A stretch of 64,000 bases of DNA from UBA2779 sp965232165 (GTDB lineage: Bacteria > Spirochaetota > Spirochaetia > DSM-2461): positions 868,001 to 932,000 of the forward strand of contig CBDDOY010000001.1 of assembly GCA_965232165.1 (NCBI GenBank), given 5' to 3'. Positions 1-8,161 of this stretch are shown piece by piece. The stretch's first letter is position 1, and each line of letters opens with the position of its first letter. A program made the translations under genes and the position numbers. The notes under the pieces were generated by a model, which searched no databases, was not told the origin of the DNA, and saw only the letters and a list, made by a program, of their open reading frames with translations.

Positions 1-359
1 CTCCTAACCATGTCGGTAATGACTTCCTCATGCGTTGGTCCCATGCAGTATTCATTGCCTTTGCGATCTTTGAAGCGCAATAAAAGGTCGCCATAGAGAC
101 TCCATCGGCCAGACTTTCGCCAAAGCTCAGCCGGCAATACCGCCGGCATCAGCACCTCTTCGCATGATCGCCGATTCAGCTCTTCACGGATGATTTTCTC
201 AATTTTGCGCATAGAGCGCAGGGCAAGGGGCAAGTAATTATAAATTCCGCTTGCGAGCTGCTGTATCATACCGGCCCGGAGCATCAATTTATGGCTGGGC
301 ACCTGGGCATCTTTGGGAACTTCTTTGAGAGTGTTGTAGAGCGAATGGCGAAGGCGCAT
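1..359 (-). CDS. proS: Prolyl-tRNA synthetase, N-terminal part (runs off the window)
   Basis: Translating the minus strand from the ATG at 357-359 gives the conserved start of bacterial ProS: MRLRHSLYNTLKEVPKDAQV, then HKLMLRAG, GIYNYLPLALR and the class II motif region ending GPTHEEVITDMVR. The enzyme charges tRNA-Pro in the cytoplasm. Only about 119 residues are in the window and the rest lies before position 1. The motif GPTHEEV is characteristic of the prokaryote-type ProS with the editing insertion, although that insertion itself is not visible here. The neighbour downstream of its start (375-1079) is on the same strand 15 bases away, so the two may be co-transcribed. Identification is by direct reading and is secure. 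Confidence 0.93.
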   Translation of the reverse strand, partial: MRLRHSLYNTLKEVPKDAQVPSHKLMLRAGMIQQLASGIYNYLPLALRSMRKIEKIIREELNRRSCEEVLMPAVLPAELWRKSGRWSLYGDLLLRFKDRKGNEYCMGPTHEEVITDMVR

Positions 360-374
360 AAAGAGATTCCCTTT

Positions 375-1079
375 TTAATCGATAACTAGGGTTTCCACCA
401 TATAGCGGATCGAGAGATCAAGGGATTCCTTTGCCACGGCGATTATCAATGACTTCCCATTGGGGCCGACCCAAACCCGTGCAATCGAATAGGAGGAAAC
501 CCCGGGGCGCATCAATGAAGATCGGCCAACATTGTATGTTGCGATAGCCCCTACAGAGTTTTCGACAGTCACACGTATATAAAATGATGTAGAAACCTCA
601 TCGCCGGTATTCTGACTATCTTGATGGAGTTCCAATATGTATTCCCGCCCCCTTTCAAAATCCCTGAAGGAAAGGGCCAAAGGGCCGCCGCCATTTTCTG
701 TATCCAGAGTTTCCTCATCAGCTACACTCTTCGTATAGAGCATACGGCCTTGTGCAAGATGATTTATGTTATATCGGCTCTTTGTGTTCATCATCTTTCC
801 AAGAAGTTCATACAATGCTCCGCGAGAATCTTGGTTAGGAATCATCTGGACATCCCAAGACCCCTTTTGCCATCCCCCAGAAACAAACTCGTTTCGGGAT
901 ACATTCACAACACCAATTTCGGCATAAGCCTGTCCGGCATCAGATATCAAAACATGTTGTCCAAACATGAAATATCGGCCATCTAAACTGAATCCCATGT
1001 TCTCCAGCACAGCAAGATCACCGGCAGGAAGCAATACTGCCGTCATGATAAAGCCCGTTATTAGAGCAGTCCTTTTCAT
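375..1079 (-). CDS. Predicted secreted protein, DUF2259-like
   Basis: The protein has about 234 residues from the ATG at 1077-1079. This start is preferred over the longer frame at 1124 because a GAGG ribosome-binding site lies about 9 bases upstream and the protein then opens with a signal peptide (MKRTALITGFIMTAVLLPAG). The mature part contains GFSLDGRYFMFGQHV, then a DSRGALYELL segment and a beta-rich C-terminus with VWVGPNGKSLIIAVAKESLD. This layout resembles the spirochaetal DUF2259 family of predicted secreted proteins, which has no known function. It probably acts in the periplasm. It lies just before proS on the same strand. The family assignment is from memory of motifs and is moderately sure. 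Confidence 0.6.
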   Translation of the reverse strand: MKRTALITGFIMTAVLLPAGDLAVLENMGFSLDGRYFMFGQHVLISDAGQAYAEIGVVNVSRNEFVSGGWQKGSWDVQMIPNQDSRGALYELLGKMMNTKSRYNINHLAQGRMLYTKSVADEETLDTENGGGPLALSFRDFERGREYILELHQDSQNTGDEVSTSFYIRVTVENSVGAIATYNVGRSSLMRPGVSSYSIARVWVGPNGKSLIIAVAKESLDLSIRYMVETLVID

Positions 1080-1180
1080 GGTGAATACCTCAAATTCCTC
1101 ATCGACAGATTCAATATCTATCATGAGTCATTTTCATTTTCCCCTGGCTCAATCGCGGAACTTGTGCCATTCTAATCTTC

Positions 1181-1987
1181 ATGACCCTATCAATTCGGCG
1201 GATACTCCTCATGGCTCTCTTCCTCTTCACCATAATAGGGTTGATTTCGGTTGGAATTGTATGGTATGGGCTGATGAAGAACACCCTCCCATCCGCCTAT
1301 ACCCCTACGACTGCCATGGTTTGGTGGGGGATCATGCGGGAGACGAATGAAACCGATCTTATAGGTGTTTTAATCGGTATAACTTTTTATACGCTGCTGG
1401 CATTGTTAGGAGAAATATATTTCAGACGCAATTTTATCCTTAACCAATCCGCCGAAATGTTCTTTCTTCGGTTGTTTCTCTTACTCCTGCCCTTTCAGGC
1501 ATTCCGGTTCATCGCCTTGTATAACACTCAATTAGGTGTAATCGCCACAAGAATCGCCTGGTTCAGCCGGTTTGCAGCCATTAATGCCTTGTTAAACATA
1601 GGACTCTATTCCTCCGCCATATCCATCCGAAGATCAGGATATTTAATGGGCATGGGCATAATGGCTTCTTTGGCGATAGCCGTTATGATGCCGTTCGACA
1701 TCACACAGCCCATGAGCAATCTTCTCTATCGGTCCGGCATTGATACCGCCTTGGCTCTTTCTTGCTTATCCCTGGAGGCATTGGCCGTCCTATCCTTATT
1801 CGGGGTGGGGGTACACCATATGAATAAGCGATACTCCTTACTATCTTCTGCACTGTTGTTTATCATTGCGGGATATGAATTGAGCTTCTTTGGAAATATC
1901 ACATTGTCCATAATCGGGGCGATACTCATCATTATTGGAGTTGTAGGATTTGCCGTACTGATACAGAGAATCTACAAGTGGGTATAG
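1181..1987 (+). CDS. Polytopic membrane protein, unknown
   Basis: A 268-residue protein with about seven hydrophobic segments spread over its whole length: residues about 8-30, 60-78, 90-110, 135-150, 155-172, 190-208 and 220-265. It carries short charged loops such as RRNF and HHMNKRYS. It ends with two closely spaced glycine/isoleucine-rich helices. I do not recognise the family. It diverges from the DUF2259-like gene on the other strand (about 100 bases between starts), and no operon partner follows, only a dispersed repeat. Inner-membrane location is inferred from hydropathy alone. Confidence 0.6.
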   Translation: MTLSIRRILLMALFLFTIIGLISVGIVWYGLMKNTLPSAYTPTTAMVWWGIMRETNETDLIGVLIGITFYTLLALLGEIYFRRNFILNQSAEMFFLRLFLLLLPFQAFRFIALYNTQLGVIATRIAWFSRFAAINALLNIGLYSSAISIRRSGYLMGMGIMASLAIAVMMPFDITQPMSNLLYRSGIDTALALSCLSLEALAVLSLFGVGVHHMNKRYSLLSSALLFIIAGYELSFFGNITLSIIGAILIIIGVVGFAVLIQRIYKWV

Positions 1988-2045
1988 AGCCTCTCTAAAA
2001 GAATCCATCTAAGCTTCTAAGTTAATTACAGGATGCGGAGGCATC

Positions 2046-2165
2046 TTGTGCCGCTGCTTTCAAGAATCATCAGTTGGCCGCACCCCTTCGGGTCGGGCTT
2101 TTCACTCCAATGCCTTGATCTGGCAGCCTGTTAACCGGCTCATTGCCAATCGCCGGGAGAGGGTA
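2046..2165 (+). repeat. Dispersed GC-rich repeat, copy A
   Basis: This segment carries CCCTTCGGGTCGGGCTTT, then CCAATGCCTT, CTGGCAGCCTG and CTCATTGCCAATCGCCGG. The same order of blocks recurs at 23675-23830 and, inverted, at 14640-14790 and 30650-30800. It lies directly after the membrane protein gene. This copy is the most diverged: it has TTAACCGG where the others have a C-rich run, and it lacks the final hairpin. No open frame is conserved between copies. Confidence 0.8.
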
Positions 2166-2538
2166 GAAGGGGTCAAGACCGACGCAGGAAATTTCAACCG
2201 CCTGCCTGCAACTCACAGGCAGATAATACCGCCGGAATTATCAATCTTCTTCCACCGAAACTAAAGTTTATCAATCTCCGCCTGGGTTAATCCGGTTGTC
2301 TTGCAGATTATATCGGCGGCCATACCGGCTTTCTTCATCCCTTTGGCGGCTTGGTATAAGCCTTCCTGTCGGCCTTTCTGAATGCCCAACTGTTGTCCGG
2401 CTAGCTCTCCCTCTTTCCATGCCTGCTCAAGTTTCGGTCTGACGAGTTCTGTCACATCGGCGACGGCACCCATGTTATCTCCCTCCTTTTCCTCAAAGAG
2501 TCCCATTCTCATTTTGTACCCTGACAGCAATTTGTCAA

Positions 2539-2699
2539 GGGCACCTCTAAAAAACAGCTTTAGGAAATTGACGAAGAAATTTTTGTCGATACAAGGCGGC
2601 AAAAGCGGAGCTAGCTTAAGCTTAGTTGAGTATTTTGACAACGCAGTAGCGTCAGAAAAGATCGGAGTCAAGAACTAAATGGGGTTTTTAGAGGTGCCC
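2539..2699. mobile_element. Small inverted-repeat element (MITE-like), copy 1
   Basis: A 161-bp element whose ends are inverted repeats: GGGCACCTCTAAAAAAC on the left and GTTTTTAGAGGTGCCC on the right. It is flanked by a direct TCAA on both sides (2535-2538 and 2700-2703), a 4-bp target duplication. The interior (CTTTAGGAAATTGACGAAG, then GATACAAGGCGGCAAAAGC) is non-coding and is shared with the copies at 7421-7584 and 9923-10086. It interrupts the Rpn-like gene. The right-end sequence resembles the end next to the IS5-type transposase remnant at 9085, so an IS5-family transposase probably moved it. Confidence 0.88.
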
Positions 2700-2760
2700 T
2701 CAATTATCTCCTGAGAAGAACTGGCACTCTGTATCTCGGCCTCCCCGGAAATCCTGCCAA

Positions 2761-2928
2761 TTTCTCGGCAGAATTCGGATAAGAATATCCCGTCAGGGCC
2801 AGAAATATCAATTCTTTCGATGTTGATGATATGAATCTGGTACATTTCTCGGCAGAATTCGGATAAGAATATCCCGTCAGGGCCAGAAATATCAATTCTT
2901 TCGATGTTGATGATATGAATCTGGTACA
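2761..2928. repeat. 84-bp tandem duplication
   Basis: Positions 2761-2844 and 2845-2928 are two adjacent copies of the same 84-bp unit, with no difference that I can see. Since 84 is a multiple of three, the minus-strand frame stays open and the encoded 28-residue block (MYQIHIINIERIDISG...) appears twice. The exact match implies a recent event. Confidence 0.93.
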
Positions 2929-3133
2929 TCGCATAACTGCCGACAAAATGCCCGCGCTGCACCTCTGTGAATAGGTCTGTACGGATAAACTTCTTTGGCG
3001 TGCGGGAGCAGACAAGGGTTATGGCGGTATTGCCGTAAGCCGCATCGGACTGCTCTTGCAGGTATAAATGGTGGTAATATAAGGATAGGGCATAGATATC
3101 CCGCACGTGCAGACTGTCATTGAAGGATTTATG

Positions 3134-3294
3134 GGGTACCTCTAAAAAACCGCTTCTGGAATTTGACGCAGCCATTTTTCTTCGGTACAAGGCGCCAGAA
3201 GCTCAAGCGCAACAGGGTTACGTGAGCATTTTGGCAGCGCAGTAGCGGAGGAAAAGAGCAAGTCAAAAACGGAATGGGTTTTTTAACAGCACCC
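3134..3294. mobile_element. Small inverted-repeat element, diverged copy 2
   Basis: The segment is again 161 bp. It starts GGGTACCTCTAAAAAACC and ends with a decayed mirror (GGGTTTTTTAACAGCACCC). The interior follows the same plan (GATTTGACG-like, GGTACAAGGCGCCAGAAGC, GCAGCGCAGTAGCGGAGG) with many substitutions. I see no target duplication. It bounds the broken Rpn-like gene on its 5' side. Confidence 0.75.
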
Positions 3295-3386
3295 TTTAGT
3301 AATTGTTGTGTATAACACTCTAAATTCGAATGAAGTCCCGGGCCGTCACGGCTGTAACAACCGCAATCTTCAGGGCACTATGAAAA

Positions 3387-4001
3387 TCATAGAATCAAAT
3401 AGAAAACCATTCCCGTGCATAAGGGGATTACGACATTGTCAAAACATTTAAGCGGAAGGAGTTCCAACAGGGTTGTGAGAACGGCTGCTAAAACAGCCAG
3501 CCAGAAAATCTTAAGATAGATAAGAGCACTTGTGAAGACAACTATAAAACAGGCCAGCGAGCCAATGACCGTTTTTTCTTTCATCCCCGGTATCCGGCGC
3601 CCCCCCCCTAACTGACCGGCAAGACTTGCTACACCATCCCCGAACGCTAATGCGTATATAGCCAGAGTCGTTGCTGGATGGGGGTAAAAGAGCATTGCTA
3701 TCAAGCCGCCGATACCCAGAGTAACCGGTCCCCATACAAAGCCTTTTTCGGTTGGCCGCGAAGCAATTTCAGTAATCTGACTTATTAAGCCATAATCTGC
3801 CCCCACAACCCGAGCGGTTTCGTTAATAATATAGAAGAGGATTCCCAAGCAAAGGAGCACTCCAGTCGCATAGACATTCCACCTAGCCAAAGCCGGAACA
3901 AAAGCAATGGTGAAATGAATGAATTTTCTCAGTATTTCCTTGCGTTTTATTCCTTGTGTTGACAAGCTCTTCAAGAGATTTGGCCGAATTCCTGCTTCCA
4001 T
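3387..4001 (-). CDS. Polyprenol/diacylglycerol kinase-like membrane protein (CTP-dependent family)
   Basis: A 204-residue integral membrane protein. It has ILRKFIHF near residue 22, then hydrophobic helices, then LAFGDGVASLAGQLGG at about 118-134 and GMKEKTVIGSLACF at about 138-151. The GDG(V/I)A(S/A)L motif and the following KT(V/L)xGSLA motif are the hallmarks of the dolichol kinase/phytol kinase/CDP-diglyceride synthase-like family, which transfers phosphate from CTP to lipid alcohols in the membrane. The substrate cannot be told from sequence. The ATG at 3999-4001 faces the protease gene on the other strand, and a 20-bp repeat lies in its first codons and in the intergenic space. Confidence 0.7.
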   Translation of the reverse strand: MEAGIRPNLLKSLSTQGIKRKEILRKFIHFTIAFVPALARWNVYATGVLLCLGILFYIINETARVVGADYGLISQITEIASRPTEKGFVWGPVTLGIGGLIAMLFYPHPATTLAIYALAFGDGVASLAGQLGGGRRIPGMKEKTVIGSLACFIVVFTSALIYLKIFWLAVLAAVLTTLLELLPLKCFDNVVIPLCTGMVFYLIL

Positions 4002-4053
4002 TCAGTATTCTTAGGATGTCAGAAAATCGATTGGTTGACAAGCTCTTCAAGAG
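3958..4053. repeat. Pair of 20-bp direct repeats with a palindromic core
   Basis: GTTGACAAGCTCTTCAAGAG occurs at 3958-3977 and again at 4034-4053. The core CTCTTCAAGAG is nearly self-complementary. One copy lies in the first codons of the minus-strand kinase-like gene, the other just upstream of the protease start. It could be a shared operator or a small duplication. No function can be read from it. Confidence 0.7.
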
Positions 4054-4071
4054 CAGTCAAGAATCTATAGC

Positions 4072-5481
4072 ATGACAAAACGAAATAAACTCATGGCCGG
4101 AATTTCTATCACGGTGATACTGCTGGGATTCCTGGTCGTCTATCTATTCCCCCCCACCGCCTTCGGCCAAACCCTCAACCGAGAGCAGACACAAGAATAT
4201 CTCCAAGAGTTAGAAGCGGTGTTGTCAGCCATAGAAACTCACTATGTCGATCCGGTCGATGCAAAAACACTGTTTGACGGGGCGATGAAAGGCATGTTTG
4301 AGTCATTAAACGACCCATACTCCGTGTATTTGGATGATGATTTCCTTCGGGACATGGAGGATACCACGGAAGGCGCATACGGGGGTGTCGGCATTTATAT
4401 CAGCCACGACCACTATGATCCCGAAAAACCCTCTGGCCGTTTGCCTTATGTAAGGGTTGTTGCCCCCATTGAAGGCACCCCAAGCTGGAAGGCCGGTGTC
4501 AATGCCGGTGACTATATCTATGCGATTGAGGGAAAATCAGCCGAAGGGTTCTCTACACAGGATGTTGCAGATCGCCTTAGAGGGCAGCCGGGAAGCTCTG
4601 TCACCGTTACCCTGCTCCGAAACAAAAGTGTCACCTTCGATTTGGTTCTCACTCGTGAAATTATTGAAATCCCAACTGTAAAATCCACCGTAATCAATAA
4701 TCAAATCGGTTATTTGCGTATCATTCAGTTCACGCCATACACTGAGCCACACGTCATAAACACGCTAAGAGAGTTTAACTCCCAAGGGCTAAAACGGCTC
4801 ATTGTTGATGTAAGAAACAATCCAGGCGGTCTTTTGGATTCAGTTGTGAAAGTTGCCGATTTGTTTTTTTCAGACGGCATCATAGTGAGTACAAAGTACC
4901 GCCATCAAATCAATAATCGAGTTCACCGTGCCCATCAAGCTATGCTTGTCCCCCATGATGTGGAGATAGTCATCCTTATTGACAAGGGGTCCGCCTCGGC
5001 ATCTGAAATACTTACCGGTGCACTCAAAGACAGAGGCCGTGCAACTGTGATCGGTGAAAAATCATTCGGAAAAGGGTCGATCCAGCAGCTGATACAAGCA
5101 AAGAGCAAATTGCCGCGCATCAAACTTACAACAGGACATTATTATACTCCCGCCGGAAATAATATCGATAAAACCGGAATTGTCCCCAACATCGTTGTGG
5201 AAGAACCGAAAATCACCGAAGAACAGATCAAAGCCCTCTCTGTTGTTCTTCAGGAAAATCGTGTCGGCACCTTTGTTGAAGAGCATTCCAATCCTACTCA
5301 AGGACAAATCGATAACTTTGTGGCGGCACTTCATGCCGAAGGACTGATGTTGGAAGAGCGGAGAATCAAAATTCTAATAAAACGCGAATCCGAAAGGCGG
5401 CTCAATACGCCGCCAGCCGTAGATTTAGAATTTGACAGGGTTCTTATCCGCGCCGTAGAATTCCTGAAGTATGGTCAATAG
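4072..5481 (+). CDS. C-terminal processing protease, S41 family
   Basis: A 469-residue protein with an N-terminal membrane/signal segment (residues about 7-28). A PDZ domain follows at about 95-185, with GGVGIYIS and AGVNAGDYIYAIEG. The S41 protease domain runs from about 195 to 385, with LRIIQFTP, LIVDVRNNPGG and GSASASEIL. The catalytic Ser/Lys pair is at about 309 and 334, in GSASASE and GEKSFGKGS, and these residues are 25 apart as expected. The enzyme cleaves C-terminal segments of periplasmic or envelope proteins. The length matches bacterial Ctp/Prc of the CtpA type. No good ribosome-binding site is visible before the ATG. It lies just upstream of rsmE on the same strand. Confidence 0.92.
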   Translation: MTKRNKLMAGISITVILLGFLVVYLFPPTAFGQTLNREQTQEYLQELEAVLSAIETHYVDPVDAKTLFDGAMKGMFESLNDPYSVYLDDDFLRDMEDTTEGAYGGVGIYISHDHYDPEKPSGRLPYVRVVAPIEGTPSWKAGVNAGDYIYAIEGKSAEGFSTQDVADRLRGQPGSSVTVTLLRNKSVTFDLVLTREIIEIPTVKSTVINNQIGYLRIIQFTPYTEPHVINTLREFNSQGLKRLIVDVRNNPGGLLDSVVKVADLFFSDGIIVSTKYRHQINNRVHRAHQAMLVPHDVEIVILIDKGSASASEILTGALKDRGRATVIGEKSFGKGSIQQLIQAKSKLPRIKLTTGHYYTPAGNNIDKTGIVPNIVVEEPKITEEQIKALSVVLQENRVGTFVEEHSNPTQGQIDNFVAALHAEGLMLEERRIKILIKRESERRLNTPPAVDLEFDRVLIRAVEFLKYGQ

Positions 5482-5511
5482 GACTTCATCAAAACATACA
5501 GCCTACAGACT

Positions 5512-6321
5512 ATGCTTCCTGTGGTTATAGGTTCCTTGACGTTGAAACAAGTCGTTTTATCTTTCGAACCAGTGGTTACACCTGGAAGCTCAGTACTTAC
5601 CGCGCTTAATGGGGAACTTTTCCATTATCTCATTCGCGTAAGACGGCATCGCAGAGGGGATCGTCTTAATGCAATTACGTATAATGGTTCACACTTTGAG
5701 TTATTGATTCTGAAAATTGAGAAAAACCGATGTATGGTGGAGCTAACAAAACAGGACTGCTGTAATTTCCAAGGAGAGGGGACAGAGCCTCTCATAACGG
5801 TAATCCCCGCAATGATGAAAGGCAGGAAGATGGATTTAGCTGTTCGACAGTCTGTAGAAGCCGGAGCTAGCGCATTCTGGCCCATGCAAACAGACCGGTG
5901 CCAATTAAATCGGCAATACACCAATAATGTGCCGATGAAGATAGAGCGATGGAAGAGAATCGCCATTGAGGCATTACAGCAATGCGGCGGGGCTTCCTCA
6001 ATCGAGATAGAAACACCGGCCAATCTTACGGAGGTGCTGGAGAGATGGAGCCATCGCGGTCCGGCATTCTTCTTTCATGAGAAGCCGCTTCCATCTCAGA
6101 TGAGCTTACACCATCATCTTGCCGATGATATCAATGAACTCGCCCTATTCATTGGCCCTGAAGGCGGTTTCTCCGATGATGAAGTCTCCTGTTTGGAAAC
6201 TTATGATATTCGAGGTATATTCTTAGGAGATAGGATACTACGTGCCGAAACAGCCGTCTTGTATGGATTAGCGGCGATCAAAACGATTTTACGAGAGAGA
6301 AAACAATGGAAACTGGCATAA
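5512..6321 (+). CDS. rsmE: 16S rRNA m3U1498 methyltransferase
   Basis: A 269-residue protein with the RsmE plan. An N-terminal PUA-like part contains LFHYLIRVRRHRRGD. A SPOUT methyltransferase domain follows, with KGRKMDLAVRQSVEAGASAF, then AIEALQQCGG, FIGPEGGFSDDE and the knot motif LGDRILRAETAVLYGL. It methylates U1498 of 16S rRNA using S-adenosylmethionine. The first 8-10 residues do not look like the family, so translation may really start at the TTG at 5536, which has AGG a few bases upstream. It follows the protease gene by 30 bases, and its 3' end overlaps the next gene by 16 bases, which suggests one transcript. Confidence 0.93.
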   Translation: MLPVVIGSLTLKQVVLSFEPVVTPGSSVLTALNGELFHYLIRVRRHRRGDRLNAITYNGSHFELLILKIEKNRCMVELTKQDCCNFQGEGTEPLITVIPAMMKGRKMDLAVRQSVEAGASAFWPMQTDRCQLNRQYTNNVPMKIERWKRIAIEALQQCGGASSIEIETPANLTEVLERWSHRGPAFFFHEKPLPSQMSLHHHLADDINELALFIGPEGGFSDDEVSCLETYDIRGIFLGDRILRAETAVLYGLAAIKTILRERKQWKLA

Positions 6322-7052
6322 GCCGCATTCGAATACTTGGGGTTCCTATTGACGTAATACCGGAGGAGAATCTTCAGTCGGTCATTGAGAGGCTATATGA
6401 TGGAAATGACCACCGGCAGATCATTCTTCTTGGTTTTCATGATTTCATGAGGTTCCGCCATAGTTTGACAAAAAGGGCCATGTTGGAAGAAGCCGCATTG
6501 GTAATACCGATTTCTTCATTAATCATCAAAGCGGCGCGGTTTTTGAAAAAAGATATACCGCCGCTATATAGGTCATACCCATTCATCATTAGGCTGCTGG
6601 GAATTCTTGAGCGAAGAAACAAAACCGTTTACCTGCTTGGTTTAGGCATGGAAGGAGTTCGAAAAGCGGAGGCGAGACTCCGCACGACATTTCCCGGTGT
6701 GCGTATAGTAGGCCGTTATGCCGCACGCTTTGCGGGAAACAGGGAAGAAGACGTGCTTACCGCTATCAAAAAAGCTTCTCCTACACTGCTATTGACAGGA
6801 AAAGGACTAAGAGGCAGGCAGATATGGATCGACCAGAATCGCCATCGATTTTCTCCTGGGCTCTCTATATGGGAAAACCACTGTTTCAGCGTCTTTGCAG
6901 GGAAAAAACACAAGCCTGCCTATTCTCGGAAAGCACTGTTGTTCAACGGGTTTTTCGATGCACTCATCAGGCCATGGAGGTTTCTCAATTTTTTTCGATA
7001 TTTATATTTCTACCTGCTCTTGGTATGGGCCCGAATCAAGCAGACGCCATAA
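6306..7052 (+). CDS. WecG/TagA/CpsF family glycosyltransferase
   Basis: A 248-residue protein of the family that adds N-acetylmannosamine-type sugars to lipid-linked precursors at the inner face of the membrane. Visible family features are LGVPIDVI near the start, a region around VIPISSLIIKAARFL where members usually have the acceptor-site DG(I/M) motif, VYLLGLGMEGVRKAEARLR, and LLTGKGLRGRQIWIDQ. The C-terminus has WRFLNFFRYLYFY. The substitution of the usual PDG-type motif by PISS is odd and may alter activity. Its start lies inside the rsmE 3' end (16-base overlap). The substrate is not determinable. Confidence 0.78.
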   Translation: METGISRIRILGVPIDVIPEENLQSVIERLYDGNDHRQIILLGFHDFMRFRHSLTKRAMLEEAALVIPISSLIIKAARFLKKDIPPLYRSYPFIIRLLGILERRNKTVYLLGLGMEGVRKAEARLRTTFPGVRIVGRYAARFAGNREEDVLTAIKKASPTLLLTGKGLRGRQIWIDQNRHRFSPGLSIWENHCFSVFAGKKHKPAYSRKALLFNGFFDALIRPWRFLNFFRYLYFYLLLVWARIKQTP

Positions 7053-7331
7053 CATTGGAGATGACCAATACTTACGAAGTGCTGCCCGCCTTGTCAAAAC
7101 ATATCCCTTTGGAAAATCCCTCATCTCGCAGCGCAGGATAATTCCCCAGCATTTAGGACGCTATTTCATTGAGATGCCCTCAAGGCATATTCAATCGGGA
7201 TTAAGTCGATGAAAGAAACTGAACATAGATTATTATTCAGAAATGAATTAATGACCATCCTGAAGTTATTGCTGTGAGAAAGAGCCTGTTGATTCCAATC
7301 GTAACAATCTAGGGGACACTTAACAATACTT
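7053..7331. other. Intergenic stretch without a recognisable gene
   Basis: About 280 bases between the glycosyltransferase and a small mobile element. Short open frames are present (for example one reading LRSAARLVKTYPFGKSLIS) but none resembles a family I know, and none has a convincing ribosome-binding site. I see no terminator hairpin. Confidence 0.4.
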
Positions 7332-7612
7332 AGGGCTTGCTTAAAAAGTATTTTTGACTCTGAATACCAGTATAATGAATCAAAACTGCATTATGAGTGA
7401 GCCAGAATGCAATGATTTGAGAGCACCTCTAAAAAACAGCTTTAGGAAATTGACGAAGAAATTTTTTGTCGATACAAGGCGGCAAAAGCTAAGGGCGTAG
7501 CTTAAGCTACGTGAGCTTTTTGACAACGCAGTAGCGGCGGAGAAGTTCGAGTCAAGAACTAAATGAGGTTTTTCAGAGGTGCCCTATAGATTGTGACTTT
7601 TCAGCAAGCCCT
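7332..7612. mobile_element. Second inverted-repeat element, carrying element copy 3 inside it
   Basis: The outer ends are AGGGCTTGCTTAAAAAG on the left and its near mirror CTTTTCAGCAAGCCCT on the right. They are flanked by a direct ACTT at 7328-7331 and 7613-7616. The interior left of 7421 is non-coding. A 164-bp copy of the first element family sits inside at 7421-7584, so the two elements are nested. It has no coding capacity, so it is a MITE or a deleted IS. Confidence 0.8.
7421..7584. mobile_element. Small inverted-repeat element, copy 3
   Basis: It has the same ends as copy 1 (GAGCACCTCTAAAAAAC and GTTTTTCAGAGGTGCCC) and nearly the same interior, including CTAAGGGCGTAGCTTAAGCT before GACAACGCAGTAGCGGCGG. 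The orientation matches copy 1. The flanking 4-mers (TTGA and TATA) do not match, so any target duplication is lost. It is nested in the element at 7332-7612. Confidence 0.88.
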
Positions 7613-7643
7613 ACTTATGGTATCATTGTCAGATGAGTAGACT

Positions 7644-8123
7644 ATGTTGAATTTACGCCTGCTATACTCCGTTCTCGGCCAACGTCCATTAAGGGCATAT
7701 CTGGGAATTCTCTGTGGTTTTGGGTTTGCCATTCTTCTGGACATTGTGTTGATTCTCAAACTCGCCTTTCTGATCGGCCCTTGGATGACTATGGCGGTTT
7801 TGGCAATACTGACCTCTATTGATATTTTTGTAATCTATAAGCTTGTGGAGCTGCGAAACGTTCAGCTCATTGAATCGATTCATCGCGGTGAATTCAATGA
7901 GAAAAGGTTCACCAATTACGTTTCGGCCTTGCTTGCCGGACTGTTCTTTATTCCGCCAGGTTTTGCTAATACCATCATAGGCATCCTATTGCTCGTTCCG
8001 CCTATTTCTGTATTTATTGGGAGTATACCTGCCAAAGTCGCCGGAATCAACTGGGTTGAAGCCTATGAATACCTTAGGTTTGACTCATTTGCGGGTTCAA
8101 GCGGAAAGAATATTATCCCATAG
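7644..8123 (+). CDS. FxsA-like cytoplasmic-membrane protein
   Basis: A 159-residue protein with three or four membrane segments. The order of features fits FxsA: LLDIVLILKLAFLIGPWMT, a second helix AVLAILTSIDIFVIYKL, a short charged loop with IHRGEFNEKRF, then LLAGLFFIPPGFANTIIGIL and LLVPPISVFIG. In FxsA proteins the (A/L)GxLLxxPGF(L/V)T(D/N) helix is the most conserved part, and its counterpart is clear here. FxsA modulates F-exclusion of phage T7 in E. coli, but its general role is not known. The gene stands alone, with a secreted-protein gene convergent to it. Confidence 0.6.
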   Translation: MLNLRLLYSVLGQRPLRAYLGILCGFGFAILLDIVLILKLAFLIGPWMTMAVLAILTSIDIFVIYKLVELRNVQLIESIHRGEFNEKRFTNYVSALLAGLFFIPPGFANTIIGILLLVPPISVFIGSIPAKVAGINWVEAYEYLRFDSFAGSSGKNIIP

Positions 8124-8161
8124 AAATGGGGTGCTTAAAACTTGAGATGCCCTTGTTTCCA

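Larger units (their letters stand above)
2261..3133 (-). pseudogene. Rpn-like (PD-(D/E)XK transposase family) remnant, split by a small mobile element
   Basis: Two minus-strand pieces belong to one gene. The upstream piece (3133 to 2704) reads DIYALSLYYHHLYLQEQSDA, then ITLVCSRTPKKFIRTDLF. The downstream piece (2538 to 2261) has a tail typical of Rpn family proteins: KEGELAGQQLGIQKGRQEG followed by KTTGLTQAEIDKL. Removing the element at 2539-2699 and one copy of its TCAA target duplication joins SSSQEII to DKLLSGYKMRM in frame. The N-terminal half, which would hold the nuclease core, is missing upstream, where another element copy (3134-3294) begins. A 28-residue in-frame duplication also lies in the upstream piece. 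The family call rests mainly on the glutamine/glycine-rich tail, so it is moderate. Confidence 0.55.

Noticed and set aside
2704..3015. Open frame on the minus strand that repeats a 30-residue block
   Set aside because: It is a shifted frame of the Rpn-like remnant and gets its repeats from the 84-bp duplication.
4035..4070. Promoter with TTGACA before the protease gene
   Set aside because: A spaced -10 would fall at the start codon, leaving no leader.
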